Shown here: positions 9,198-17,923 of the stretch, piece after piece | How positions within the stretch are numbered: position 1 is the stretch's first letter | Layout of the letters: the number at the start of each line of letters is the position of its first letter | Translations under genes and position numbers: made by a program | From: Kitasatospora sp. DSM 101779 | GTDB taxonomy: Bacteria > Actinomycetota > Actinomycetes > Streptomycetales > Streptomycetaceae | Direction of reading: 5' to 3' | DNA length: 64,000 nucleotides | Assembly: GCF_025655475.1 (NCBI RefSeq) | Contig: NZ_JAHTIK010000001.1 | Coordinates: 7,424,315 to 7,488,314, forward strand | Notes under the pieces: generated by a model | What the model saw: only the letters and a program-made list of their open reading frames with translations | Databases searched by the model: none | What the model was told of the DNA's origin: nothing

Positions 9198-12125
9198 ATG
9201 TACCCGAACCTCCTCCTCCCGCTCCTCGGCGTCCTCGGAGCCGCCCTGCTGACGCTGCTGCTCGTCGCCGTCCGCAAGCCCGTGGTACGCCGCCTGGCGC
9301 TGCGACAGGTCGCGCGGCGCCGGACGGAGGCCGCCCTGGTCGTCACCGGCTCCGTCCTCGGCACGGCGATCATCGTCGGCGCACTCGTCGTCGGCGACAC
9401 CCTGAACTTCTCGGTCCGCCAGGAGGCGTACCGCACCCTCGGGCCGGTGGACGAACGGATCGTCAGCACCGACCCGGCCGCGGGACGCGCGATCGCCGAC
9501 CGGCTGCAGCCCCTGGCGGCCGATCCCGACGTCGACGGCGTGCTCACCGCCGAGGTCGCGCAGGCCGCGGCGGTCAACACCCACGCCGCCCAGCCCGTGG
9601 CCGAACCCCGGGTGCTCGCCTGGCAGCTCGACTTCGACGCGGCCGCACGCTTCGGTGCCGCCGGCGGCCCCTCCGGGCTCGCCGGCCCGACCCCGCCCCC
9701 GGGCCAGGTCGTCCTGAACGAACCCCTCGCCCGCTCGCTGAAGACCGGCGTCGGCCGTCCCGTCACCCTGTACCTGAACGGGCACGCCGCCGACTTCACG
9801 GTGGCCCGGGTCGTCCCTCAGCAGGGCCTCGCAGGCGTCGGAATCGGCGGACGGGTCAACCGCAACGCCTTCCTGCCGCCCGGCACGCTGGACGCGGCCG
9901 GTGCGGGCAGCACGCACGCGGTGACCCTGGTGTCCAACCGCGGCGGCGTCGAGGCGGGCGAGAGGCTCACCGGCCCCGTCACCGCCGGGATCCGCAGCGC
10001 GCTCGGCCCCGACGCCGGCCGGGCCGCCGTCGACACTCCCAAGCACACCGTGCTCGCCCAGGCCGACGCGACCGGCGACGCCCTCGGCGCCCTGTTCCTG
10101 ATGATCGGCAGCTTCAGCATCATCGCCGGAGCGCTGCTGCTGGTGAACATCTTCGTGATGCTCGCCGAGGAGCGGAAGACCCAGCTGGGCATGCTCCGCG
10201 CGGTCGGACTCAAACGGGCCCACCTGGTCGGCTCGTTCAGCATCGAAGGGGCCCTCTACGCGCTGGCCGCAGCACTGCCCGGCGTTGCCATCGGGATCGC
10301 CGTCGGCTGGGGCGTCGCCGTGGCCGCCGCCCAGATCTTCCGCAGCTGGTCGGTGGACGGCAGCGGCCTCGACATCGCCTTCGCCGTCACCCCGACCAGC
10401 CTCGTCAACGGCGCCGCGCTCGGCCTGGTGATCGCCCTGGCCGCGATCGCCGCCACCAGCGCCCGGATCAGCCGGTTCAACGTCATCGCCGCCGTACGGG
10501 ACCTGCCCGTCGAGTCCGGCCGCCGCCCGCGCCGCCGACTCGTGGCCGTCTGCACCGCCCTGAGCCTGCTCTGCGCGCTGGCCGCCGTACCGGCCCTCGC
10601 CCGGAGCCAGGCCGAACAGACCTACCTGCTGCCCGCGCTGGCCGTCGCCTTCGCGGTACCCGCCGCGTCCAGGGTGATGCCGCGCCGGGCGGCCACCAGC
10701 ATCGCGGCGGCACTGGTCCTCGTCTGGACGCTGGCCGCGAGCGTGATCCGCCCCCGCGTCTTCGACACCCCGTCCATGGCGGTCTACGTCATCCTCGGCA
10801 CCCTGGCCGCGTTCTCCGCCGTCGTCCTGGTCAGCGAGAACCAGCACGCCGTGCTGCGGCCGTTGCGGCGCCTGATGAACCGCCCCACCCAGCAGGGGCT
10901 CGCCACCCGGCTCGCCGCCGCGTACCCGCTGGCCAAGCGGTTCCGCACCGGCTCGACCATGGTGATGTACACCCTGATCGTGCTCGTCCTGGTGCTGCTC
11001 ACCGAGATCAGCGGCATCATGAACGCCAGCATCGACCAGGCCGCCGCCGACGCGACCGCCGGCTACACCCTCCGCGTGGACTACAACCCGCAGACGGCAG
11101 GCCCGAACCCGCTGACGGACCTGCGCACCGGCCAGCTCGCCCGCCGGATCGAGGCCGTCGCCCCCCTGCTGCAGGCCCGCGGGCAGGCCACCGACCCCGG
11201 CCACCGCACCGCCGAACCGCTGGAGACCGCCGTCGTCGGAGTGCCCGACGGAGCGACGAGCGGCATCGCCTTCCGCGACCGGCTGCCCGGGCTGCCCGAC
11301 GACAAGGCCGTCTGGAACGCCCTCGCCACCCACCCCGACTACGTCGTCCTGGACAACTTCTTCGGCCACACCGGCGGCCCCAGCGGCAAGTTCTACGCCC
11401 CCGGCGACACCCTCACCCTGACCGACCCGGTCACCGGCCGCGCCGAACCGAAGACCATCGCCGGCGTGCTGACCAGCGGCCTCGCCTTCTACCCCGGCAC
11501 GGGCAGCAGCGCGACCGTCTACCCGCTGGTCCTGGGCGAGCAGGCCGTCCGCACCCAGTTCGGCCCGCAGGCGCAGACCGCCGCCGCCCTCGTCCGCACC
11601 GCCCCCGGCACCTCACCGGAGGACCTGGCCGGCCGGCTGCAGGCCAGCCACCTCTCCGCGAGCATGGTCGCCACGCCGATCGCCGCCGACGTGCACCGGC
11701 TGTTCGCCGCCAACACCGCCTTCTTCCGGCTCATGCAGGGCTTCCTCGCCCTCGGCCTGCTGATCGGCATCACCGGACTCGGCGTCGTCATGGTCCGCGC
11801 CGTCCGCGAACGCCGCCGCACCATCGGCGTGCTGCGCGCCCTCGGCTGCCAGGCCGGCACCGTCGAGCGGTCCTTCCTCTGGGAGAGCGGACTCGTCGCA
11901 CTTGAGGGCACCCTGCTCGGCGCCGCCCTCGGGGTGCTCACCACCTGGCTGATGTACCAGAAGAGCTCCGCCTTCACCGGCCTCGACGGCGGCTTCCCCG
12001 TCGAGTGGGCGCAGATCGCGGTGCTCGCCGTCCTCACCCTCGCAGCCTCGCTGCTGGCCGCGGCCGGTCCGGCCCGGCGCGCCGCACGGATCAGGCCCGC
12101 CCTGGCCGTCCGCGTCTCGGACTGA
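9198..12125 (+). CDS. ABC transporter permease, FtsX/MacB type
   Basis: A 975-residue membrane protein. After an N-terminal membrane segment (NLLLPLLGVLGAALLTLLLV) and the cytoplasmic RQVARRR stretch, it has a large extracytoplasmic domain, a FtsX-type helix bundle (MIGSFSIIAGALLLVNIFVM, then EERKTQLGMLRAVGLKR), further membrane helices, a second extracytoplasmic domain, and a second FtsX bundle near the C-terminus (LRALGCQAG, then VLAVLTLAASLLAAAGPARRAARIRPALAVR). This duplicated arrangement is usual for actinobacterial permeases of about 850-1000 residues. The substrate cannot be told from sequence. Confidence 0.9.
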   Translation: MYPNLLLPLLGVLGAALLTLLLVAVRKPVVRRLALRQVARRRTEAALVVTGSVLGTAIIVGALVVGDTLNFSVRQEAYRTLGPVDERIVSTDPAAGRAIADRLQPLAADPDVDGVLTAEVAQAAAVNTHAAQPVAEPRVLAWQLDFDAAARFGAAGGPSGLAGPTPPPGQVVLNEPLARSLKTGVGRPVTLYLNGHAADFTVARVVPQQGLAGVGIGGRVNRNAFLPPGTLDAAGAGSTHAVTLVSNRGGVEAGERLTGPVTAGIRSALGPDAGRAAVDTPKHTVLAQADATGDALGALFLMIGSFSIIAGALLLVNIFVMLAEERKTQLGMLRAVGLKRAHLVGSFSIEGALYALAAALPGVAIGIAVGWGVAVAAAQIFRSWSVDGSGLDIAFAVTPTSLVNGAALGLVIALAAIAATSARISRFNVIAAVRDLPVESGRRPRRRLVAVCTALSLLCALAAVPALARSQAEQTYLLPALAVAFAVPAASRVMPRRAATSIAAALVLVWTLAASVIRPRVFDTPSMAVYVILGTLAAFSAVVLVSENQHAVLRPLRRLMNRPTQQGLATRLAAAYPLAKRFRTGSTMVMYTLIVLVLVLLTEISGIMNASIDQAAADATAGYTLRVDYNPQTAGPNPLTDLRTGQLARRIEAVAPLLQARGQATDPGHRTAEPLETAVVGVPDGATSGIAFRDRLPGLPDDKAVWNALATHPDYVVLDNFFGHTGGPSGKFYAPGDTLTLTDPVTGRAEPKTIAGVLTSGLAFYPGTGSSATVYPLVLGEQAVRTQFGPQAQTAAALVRTAPGTSPEDLAGRLQASHLSASMVATPIAADVHRLFAANTAFFRLMQGFLALGLLIGITGLGVVMVRAVRERRRTIGVLRALGCQAGTVERSFLWESGLVALEGTLLGAALGVLTTWLMYQKSSAFTGLDGGFPVEWAQIAVLAVLTLAASLLAAAGPARRAARIRPALAVRVSD

Positions 12126-12131
12126 CGGCGC

Positions 12132-12674
12132 TCAGCCGCCGGCCGGCTCCGCGAGCTCCGCCGCGACGGCCTCCGCCCATGCGTCCACCTCGTCCCAGTC
12201 GGTGAACTCGCCGTACCGCCCGCCCATCAGGCGGAAGACCACCCGGCCGGTCGCCGGCCAGTGCCCCGGCGCCACCGCACCGGCGAAGGCGTGCCGGTCG
12301 ACCGGCGCGACCGAGGCGAGGAGAGCGGCGGGCAGCTCCGGGGCGGAACGTGCCTTGAGCCGCCGGAGCCACCGGGCCACGGCCGGGCGGAAGGCGCTGC
12401 TCCGCTGCCCGACCAGGCTCACACTGAACAGCCCCAGCGGCCGCTCGGCGAGTGCCTCGGCATTCCGCCGGACGAACCCGACGGCCTCCGGCAGCCACCT
12501 GCCGTCGTGGATCGCGCTGCCCAGGACGGCGGCGTCGCAGTCGGGGAGTCCCGAGTCCGGGTCCAGCGGACGGAGGACCGTGCCGTGGCCGTGGGACTGC
12601 AGCCGGCCGGCGATCCGCTCGGCCACCCGCCGCGTCGAACCGTGCGCACTCGCGTAACCGACGAAGACCTGCAC
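12132..12674 (-). CDS. Flavodoxin-domain protein (HemG-like)
   Basis: A 180-residue protein starting with GTG (VQVFVGYASAHGSTRRVAERIAGRL). The phosphate-binding loop YASAHGSTRRVA and the later AAVLGSAIHDGRWL segment fit the flavodoxin_5 / protoporphyrinogen-oxidase-like group. FMN binding is likely; the substrate is unknown. The start is preceded by AGGAGGGTGTC. It is divergent from a second flavodoxin-domain gene at 12859, with a shared palindromic box between them. Confidence 0.8.
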   Translation of the reverse strand: MQVFVGYASAHGSTRRVAERIAGRLQSHGHGTVLRPLDPDSGLPDCDAAVLGSAIHDGRWLPEAVGFVRRNAEALAERPLGLFSVSLVGQRSSAFRPAVARWLRRLKARSAPELPAALLASVAPVDRHAFAGAVAPGHWPATGRVVFRLMGGRYGEFTDWDEVDAWAEAVAAELAEPAGG

Positions 12675-12739
12675 GACACCCTCCTGCTCCCATGGGCCCC
12701 GGTCCCTCCATCGCACACCCCCTGCGTCCCCCGCAGGCA

Positions 12740-12755
12740 GGGACCATTCGGCCCT
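12740..12755. promoter_or_regulatory. DevR/OsdR-type box between divergent flavodoxin genes
   Basis: GGGACCATTCGGCCCT, 65 bases from the leftward gene and 103 bases from the rightward gene, so one site could serve both. Confidence 0.7.
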
Positions 12756-12858
12756 GGGAACGGGACACGCGGCCCTGTCGCCGCCGACCGGGCCGGGACG
12801 AAACTGGAGGCACAAGCCCGGCCGGCCCCTCAGGGACCGATTCCGCGGGAGGCGCACC

Positions 12859-13380
12859 ATGACGAAGCAGCGGATCCTCGTGGCCTACGGCACCAAGCAC
12901 GGTGCCACGGCCGGCATCGCCAAGGAGATCGGCCGGGCGTTGGACGAGGAGGGCTTCACGACCGAGGTCCTCCCCGCTGCCGAGGTCACCACGGTGACGG
13001 ACTACGACGCCGTCGTCCTCGGCAGCGCGCTCTACATGAACCATTGGCAGCGCGATGCGCTCCGCTGCGCCCACCGCCACGCCGACGAACTGGAACGGCG
13101 GCCCCTCTGGCTGTTCAGCAGCGGGCCGGTCGACAGCTCTGCCGAACAGCACGAGATCCCGCCGGTCGCCCAGGTGGCCGACGAGTTGGAGCACCTCCAC
13201 GCGCGGGGGCACGTCACCTTCGGCGGCAGTGTGACCGCCGAGACGCCGGGCTTCGTCGCGCGCAGCATGGTCCGGCACGGCAAGGGCGGCGACTTCCGGA
13301 GCCCCGAGCACATCCGGCGCTGGGCACAGGAGATCGGTGCCGAACTCCGCGCGGACGAGGCCGGCCCGGCCGAGGACTGA
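12859..13380 (+). CDS. Flavodoxin-domain protein
   Basis: A 173-residue protein, MTKQRILVAYGTKHGATAGIAKEIG, with the flavodoxin phosphate loop GTKHGATAGIA and the AVVLGSALYMNHWQRDA segment. It is a paralogue of the divergent neighbour at 12132-12674. The family resembles menaquinone-dependent protoporphyrinogen dehydrogenases (HemG) but also includes general FMN electron carriers; an electron-transfer role under low oxygen is an inference from context. It is followed 47 bases later by the Rv1733c-type gene, so the two are likely co-transcribed. Confidence 0.82.
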   Translation: MTKQRILVAYGTKHGATAGIAKEIGRALDEEGFTTEVLPAAEVTTVTDYDAVVLGSALYMNHWQRDALRCAHRHADELERRPLWLFSSGPVDSSAEQHEIPPVAQVADELEHLHARGHVTFGGSVTAETPGFVARSMVRHGKGGDFRSPEHIRRWAQEIGAELRADEAGPAED

Positions 13381-13427
13381 CGGCCGGTCACGAGGCTGCT
13401 CCGGCAGCAGACCTGAGGAGGCGTGCC

Positions 13428-14060
13428 ATGCCCGCCGCATCCACCGGGCCCTGCCGGCCCGAGGCAGGCCGTCCGGTCCGCAGCCACCTGCGCCGGGCCG
13501 CCGGCCTCGACCACAACCCGCTCTGCCGCAGGGTCGACCGCGCCCGCAGCCGACTGCTCGTCGGTGCCGTCCTGCTCGCCGTCCTCTCGGTCGCAGCCGC
13601 CCTGGTGACCGCCCAGGTCCTGCTGCACGACATGCGCGCCGACGCCCGGCGGACGGCCGAGCACCGCCACCCGGCAACGGCCACGACCCTCGCGACGGCC
13701 GCCGGCATCCCGGGCCGACCGCTCGACACGGTCGGCGCCCCGGCCACCTGGACGGTCGCCGGCGCGAACCGGACGGGCACCGTCGCGGTGCCGAGCGGCA
13801 CACCGCAGGGCACCAAGGTACCGATCTGGGTGGACGACGCCGGTACAGTCGCCGAACCGGCCCCGGCCGACAGCCAGTTGGCCGTGTCGGCCGCCAGCTT
13901 CGGCCTGATGGCGCTGGCCGCCGCGGGCACCGTGTCCACCGCCGTCTTCGTCCTGCGCGGCGGCGTGCTCGACCACCGGGCCGCCGACGCCTGGGAGGAC
14001 GACTGGACGCTCGTCGAACCGCTCTGGTCCGGCCGCACGGACCGGCCCGGCAAGGCCTAG
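13428..14060 (+). CDS. Rv1733c-family membrane protein
   Basis: A 210-residue protein with two membrane segments: one at about residues 42-66 (RLLVGAVLLAVLSVAAALVT) and one at about 154-178 (AASFGLMALAAAGTVSTAVF). They enclose an extracytoplasmic loop containing ATWTVAGANRTGTVAVP and KVPIWVDDAGT. An N-terminal Arg-rich head and the topology match Rv1733c, a DosR-regulon membrane protein of unknown function and identical length. The ATG at 13428 follows TGAGGAGGCGTGCC. No enzymatic motif is visible. Confidence 0.8.
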   Translation: MPAASTGPCRPEAGRPVRSHLRRAAGLDHNPLCRRVDRARSRLLVGAVLLAVLSVAAALVTAQVLLHDMRADARRTAEHRHPATATTLATAAGIPGRPLDTVGAPATWTVAGANRTGTVAVPSGTPQGTKVPIWVDDAGTVAEPAPADSQLAVSAASFGLMALAAAGTVSTAVFVLRGGVLDHRAADAWEDDWTLVEPLWSGRTDRPGKA

Positions 14061-14092
14061 CTGTGCCATCTCATGACATGGGTTCCCCGCAG

Positions 14093-15082
14093 TCAGGCTC
14101 GGCGGGCGTAGGACGCGAGGCGATCGGCGAGCGCGGTGACGAGGTCGCGCAGTTCATCGGGGCGCTCGACGACGAACGGCCGGTCGAGTGAGGCGAGTAC
14201 CGGAGGCAACCAGTCGAGCCGCTCCGCCCGCAGCTCGACGCGCAGCCAGCGCTCGGTCGCCCGGCCCCGGCCCGCCGCGGGCTCGTGTTCCTCCAGGCTC
14301 GCGATGCCGGCGGGCAGATGGGCGCGGATCTGCTCGACCGTCCCGTGGATCCGCAAGGTCACCTCGTGCCGGTACTCGGCGGTGGAGAAGGCCGACAGCA
14401 GGCGATGCGCCGGATCGGGACCCGCGGGCGCTTCGAACGCGCCGGGCAGGGTCCGCGCGTCTGCGATGCGATCGAGCCGGAAGGTTCGGTCCTCGCCGAT
14501 CCCGGCGTCCCGGCCCGTGACGTACCACCGGCCCGCATGGGCGACGATCCCGTAGGCGTGCAGTGTGCGTTCGCTGCGCCGTCCGTCGCGGTCGGTGTAG
14601 CGGATCGAGACCGGTCGGCGGTGGCGCACCGCATCGGCGATGGTGAGCAGCACCCCGGCGTCCGGGGTGTCGGAATCATCGGGCTGTTCCGTGAAGGCGA
14701 GGGATTCCAGGAGTGAGTCGAGCCGGCGGGCGATGTGCCGGGGCAGCACCCTCCGGATCTTCGCCGATGCCGTCTCGCTCGCCGTGCGCTGCGTCGTCGT
14801 CAACCCTGCTCGGCGGCCGGCGACCAGGCCGAGCAGCACGGCCAGCGCCTCGTCGTCGCTGAGCATGAGCGGAGGCAGGCGGTACCCGGGGGCCAGCCGG
14901 TACCCGCCGTAGCGGCCGCGCACCGATTCCACGGGCACGTCCAGGTCGATCAGCTGGTCCACGTACCGCCGCACGGTGCGCCCGTCGACGCCGAGCCGGT
15001 CGGCGAGTTCGGCCACCGTCCGGGTGCCGCCGGACTGCAGCAGCTCCAGGAGTGTCAGCACGCGGCCGGTGGGTCGAGGCAT
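14093..15082 (-). CDS. WYL-domain transcriptional regulator
   Basis: A 329-residue regulator. The N-terminal helix-turn-helix (RVLTLLELLQSGGTRTVAELADRLGV, then DGRTVRRYVDQL) is the HTH_11/DeoR-like type. RGRYGGYRLAPGYRLPPLMLSDDE follows, then a WYL domain (about residues 150-230, with the HAYGIVAHAGRWYVTGRD strand) and a C-terminal WCX-like extension. Such proteins bind a small ligand or nucleic acid through WYL. It is divergent from a VOC enzyme across 93 bases holding a strong inverted repeat, probably its operator. Confidence 0.9.
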   Translation of the reverse strand: MPRPTGRVLTLLELLQSGGTRTVAELADRLGVDGRTVRRYVDQLIDLDVPVESVRGRYGGYRLAPGYRLPPLMLSDDEALAVLLGLVAGRRAGLTTTQRTASETASAKIRRVLPRHIARRLDSLLESLAFTEQPDDSDTPDAGVLLTIADAVRHRRPVSIRYTDRDGRRSERTLHAYGIVAHAGRWYVTGRDAGIGEDRTFRLDRIADARTLPGAFEAPAGPDPAHRLLSAFSTAEYRHEVTLRIHGTVEQIRAHLPAGIASLEEHEPAAGRGRATERWLRVELRAERLDWLPPVLASLDRPFVVERPDELRDLVTALADRLASYARRA

Positions 15083-15100
15083 GTACCCAGCCTAAGGCGA

Positions 15101-15125
15101 ATAGAGGACCGATTATGTCCACTAT
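15101..15125. promoter_or_regulatory. Inverted repeat, candidate operator of the WYL regulator
   Basis: ATAGAGGAC, 7 bases, then GTCCACTAT: a 9-bp inverted repeat with one mismatch, midway between the divergent starts at 15082 and 15176. The AT-containing flanks stand out in this GC-rich DNA. Confidence 0.6.
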
Positions 15126-15175
15126 CTCTCCTAGCCTGCGACGTGCACCCCTCCAGCACAACCAAGGAGATCCCC

Positions 15176-15574
15176 ATGGACTTCGTCTCGATCCGCATCA
15201 TCACCAGCGACGTGGCGCGCCTCGTCGAGTTCTACGAGCGGGCCACAGGAGCGCGGGCGACGTGGGCCACCGAGGACTTCGCCGAACTCAAGACCTCGGG
15301 CGCCACCCTCGCGATCGCCGGCACCCGCACCGTCCCGCTGTTCGCCCCGGGCTCTGCCCGCCCGGCGGACAACCACAGCGTGATCACCGAGTTCCTCGTC
15401 GACGACGTGGACCTCGTTCACCGGAACCTGGCCGGCTTCGTCACCGACTTCGTCACCGAGCCCACCACGATGCCCTGGGGCAACCGGTCGCTGCTGTTCC
15501 GCGACCCCGACGGCAACCTCGTCAACTTCTTCACCCCCGTCACCCCGGCGGCCATCGAAAAGTTCGCACGCTGA
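15176..15574 (+). CDS. VOC-family (glyoxalase/dioxygenase-like) protein
   Basis: A 132-residue protein with one vicinal-oxygen-chelate fold: MDFVSIRIITSDVARLVEFYERATG at the N-terminus and MPWGNRSLLFRDPDGNLVNFFTP near the end, the usual beta-alpha-beta-beta-beta repeats. The DPDGNLVNFF segment carries the typical C-terminal metal-ligand region. The substrate is unknown. The ribosome site AAGGAGATCCCC precedes the ATG. It is likely the target of the divergent WYL regulator and ends at a strong terminator. Confidence 0.85.
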   Translation: MDFVSIRIITSDVARLVEFYERATGARATWATEDFAELKTSGATLAIAGTRTVPLFAPGSARPADNHSVITEFLVDDVDLVHRNLAGFVTDFVTEPTTMPWGNRSLLFRDPDGNLVNFFTPVTPAAIEKFAR

Positions 15575-15591
15575 CGCCACGCACGGCCGCT

Positions 15592-15625
15592 CACCGGGAG
15601 CCCCGAGACCCCGGGGCTCCCGGTG
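15592..15625 (+). terminator. Strong terminator after the VOC gene
   Basis: CACCGGGAGCCCC (15592-15604) pairs perfectly with GGGGCTCCCGGTG (15613-15625), 17 bases after the stop. Confidence 0.75.
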
Positions 15626-16461
15626 AACGCGGCCACCGCCCTCGTGGCGCCGGGCGAAGGCCGCTTCGCCCCGACGCGCTACCGCGACCTGTCGCTCGTT
15701 CCGGTGCTGCTCGTCCTGGGCGTCATCGGTTCGTGGTCTCACCCGCCTTCCTCACCGCCGACAACCTGGTCGGCGTCGGCCGGCGGGCCACCGAACCGAG
15801 GCCTGCTCGTCCTCGCCGAGGCCCTGATCCTGAGCGCCGGCCGGATGGACCTCTCACCCGAGTCCACCATCGGCGTCGCTCCGGTCATCGCCGTGTGGCT
15901 CGTACTGCCCGACCACGGCGCCCGATTCAACGGCCTCGGACTCTTCCCGTCCTGGACCGCGATCCCGCTGTCCCTCGCGGTCGGCGCGCTGATCCGCGCG
16001 GTCAGCGGCTTCCTGATCCTCAAACTGCGGCTGAACTGCTTCCTCCTCACCCTCGGCGCGCTCACCCCGCTGCGCGGCCTGCAGGTCGCCGTCTCCGAGG
16101 GCCGGTCGATCGTCACCCTGCCCGGTTCGTTCACCTGCCTCGGCCGCACCAGCTGGCTCGGCGCCCCGGCCGTGATCTGGATCTGCGTCCTGCTCGTCCT
16201 GGTCGGCGGATCGGCGCTCGCCTGGCCAGGGCAACGGCTGGGTCTTCCAGGTCTTCGCCGCCACCGTCATCGGCGGCGTCAGCCTCAACGGCGGCCGCGG
16301 CACCCTCTTCGGCGCTCTCACCGGCGTCCTGACGCCGCAGTCGGTGGTCAACGTCATGACCCTGGCCGGCGGGCCGCCGCTGTGGAACCAGTCCTCAAGG
16401 CGCGATCATCATCGTCGCGCTGATCATCTCCCGCCTCGCTTCCGGCGAGAAGCAGGACTGA
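15623..16461 (+). pseudogene. Decayed sugar ABC transporter permease (RbsC/BPD_transp_2 type)
   Basis: The sequence encodes recognisable pieces of an inner-membrane sugar permease in three changing frames. LSLVPVLLVLGVIG comes first. VSPAFLTADNLVGVGRRATE follows in a second frame, then a return to the first frame (AEALILSAGRMDLSPESTIGV through LLVLVGGSALAW). A further shift gives GNGWVFQVFAATVIGGVSLNGG through GGPPLWNQ, and a last shift ends in IIIVALIISRLASGEKQD. At least three or four frameshifts make it non-functional unless the sequence has errors. No ATPase or binding protein adjoins it. It begins inside the preceding terminator, and its intact relatives are at 21482-23496. Confidence 0.85.
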
Positions 16462-16470
16462 GACCTCCGC

Positions 16471-16956
16471 CTAACGTTCCGGCACCCGGTCGGGCCAGAT
16501 GAGGAGGACGGCGCAGGGGGCGTGGTCGACCACGTAGCGGGCGGCGGGGCCGAGGCTGTGCGGTCCGCGGTGGGTGCGGGAGCCGTCGCGCGCGAGGACG
16601 AGCAGGTCGGCGCCCTCCGCGGCGGCGACCACCTCCCGTTCGACCCGGCCGTGGGCCACCCGGACCGTACACGGCCGGGCCAGGCGTTCGGCGGCGGCCC
16701 GCAGCAGGTCCTCGCCGGTCGTGGACGCGAGTTCCTCCATCCGGTCGCCGGGATCGCTGCCCCAGCCGGCGCCCGGGTGCCGAGGGCCGGGGTGGCCGCG
16801 GCCGAGCAGCCCGGCGAACGCCCCGTGCGCGGCGCCCGGGACCTCCGTGCCCGCGACGTACAGCAGGACGATCCCGGCGTCCTGCGGGACGCGGGTGCGG
16901 GCCGCGTCGACGCAGGCCGGCCAGGTGCCCTCGGTGATCCACACGACGACTGCCAC
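16471..16956 (-). CDS. Universal stress protein, single domain, divergent
   Basis: A 161-residue USP-fold protein (MAVVVWITEGTWPACVDAAR at the start and AARYVVDHAPCAVLLIWPDRVPE at the end). The ATP-binding glycine motif is not intact (ARDGSRTHRGPHSLGP), so it is likely a non-ATP-binding member. It follows the truncated permease by 4 bases in the same direction. Similar USP-transporter pairs exist elsewhere, but here the transporter is incomplete. Confidence 0.7.
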   Translation of the reverse strand: MAVVVWITEGTWPACVDAARTRVPQDAGIVLLYVAGTEVPGAAHGAFAGLLGRGHPGPRHPGAGWGSDPGDRMEELASTTGEDLLRAAAERLARPCTVRVAHGRVEREVVAAAEGADLLVLARDGSRTHRGPHSLGPAARYVVDHAPCAVLLIWPDRVPER

Positions 16957-16960
16957 GGTG

Positions 16961-17659
16961 TCACACTCCGAATGCGTGAAGTGATCCCCACAGTGCCACC
17001 ACGGCCAGGAGCAGGGAAGCAGGCACGGTCAGCAGACCGAGCCGGGTGAACTCCCCGAGGCCGACCTCGCTGTCGTGCGCGTGGACGATGCGCCGCCACA
17101 GCAGGGTCGCGAGCGAGCCCGCGTACGTGAGGTTGGGGCCGATGTTGACCCCGAGCAGCACCGCCAGGACCGCGCCCGGGCCGGCCGGTGCGGTGAGCGG
17201 GAGCAGCACGAGGGTGGCCGGCAGGTTGTTGATGACGTTGGCGAGTACGGCGGCCAGCGCTGCGATGCCGAGCAGCGCCGCCAGGCCGTGGCCGGTCGGC
17301 ACCAGGTCGCCGAGCGCGTCGGCGAGGCCGTTGTCGACGACCGCCCGGACGACCACTCCGAGCGCCAGGACGAACGCAAGGAACGGCACGCTCGCCGACC
17401 GCAGGACCGCCCGAGGGGTGGTGCGGCGCCGGGCCAGCGCGCGGACGCCGAGCACCAGCGCGCCGGCCAGTGCCGCCCAGGCCGGGTCGATCCCGATGAC
17501 CGAGGTGAGCACGAAGCCCGCCAGGGTGCCCACGATCGTCAGCAGCGCGAACAGCGGCATCTCCGGTTCCGCCGCGGCACCCTCCGCCGTGGCGCCCGCG
17601 TCCAGGTCGGCGGCGAAGAAACGGCGGAAGACCGCGTACCGGAGAATCACCGCTTCCAC
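16961..17659 (-). pseudogene. SLC13/ArsB-type permease, C-terminal half only
   Basis: A 232-residue reading frame resembling the second half of an arsenite/anion permease of about 400-430 residues. It contains FALLTIVGTLAGFVLTSVIG, the re-entrant-loop-like NVINNLPATLVLLPL, the GVNIGPNLTYAGSLATLLWRRI segment and a final helix TVPASLLLAVVALWGSLHA. The first five or so helices are absent, and the DNA upstream (17660-17923) does not encode them in any frame. It could be a truncated relic or, less likely, a short working half-transporter. Confidence 0.65.
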
Positions 17660-17923
17660 CGCCGCGCCGGAGCCCTCTCCGCGGCCACCGCGGGCTGCCT
17701 CCTCGGCATCGTGCCGCGCACGCCGCGCCTACCGCCCCGGTCGCGTCCGGCGGGTCGCTCTCCGTCCTGACGTCCAACGCGGCCGGGCTGCCCCAGGTGC
17801 TGTCCAGTGCCTCCACCGACCGGCGGACGAGCACGCCCGGCCCGAACCGAACGGCGCCCGCCACCGCGACCGCACGGTCGCCGCCTGCGGCGGCGTGACC
17901 GTGGCGGTGGACGGATGCCACGG

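Noticed and set aside
8526-11369. 947-codon open frame on the reverse strand
   Set aside because: It lies antisense to the ABC exporter genes, which have clear family motifs; the long frame is a by-product of high GC at third positions.
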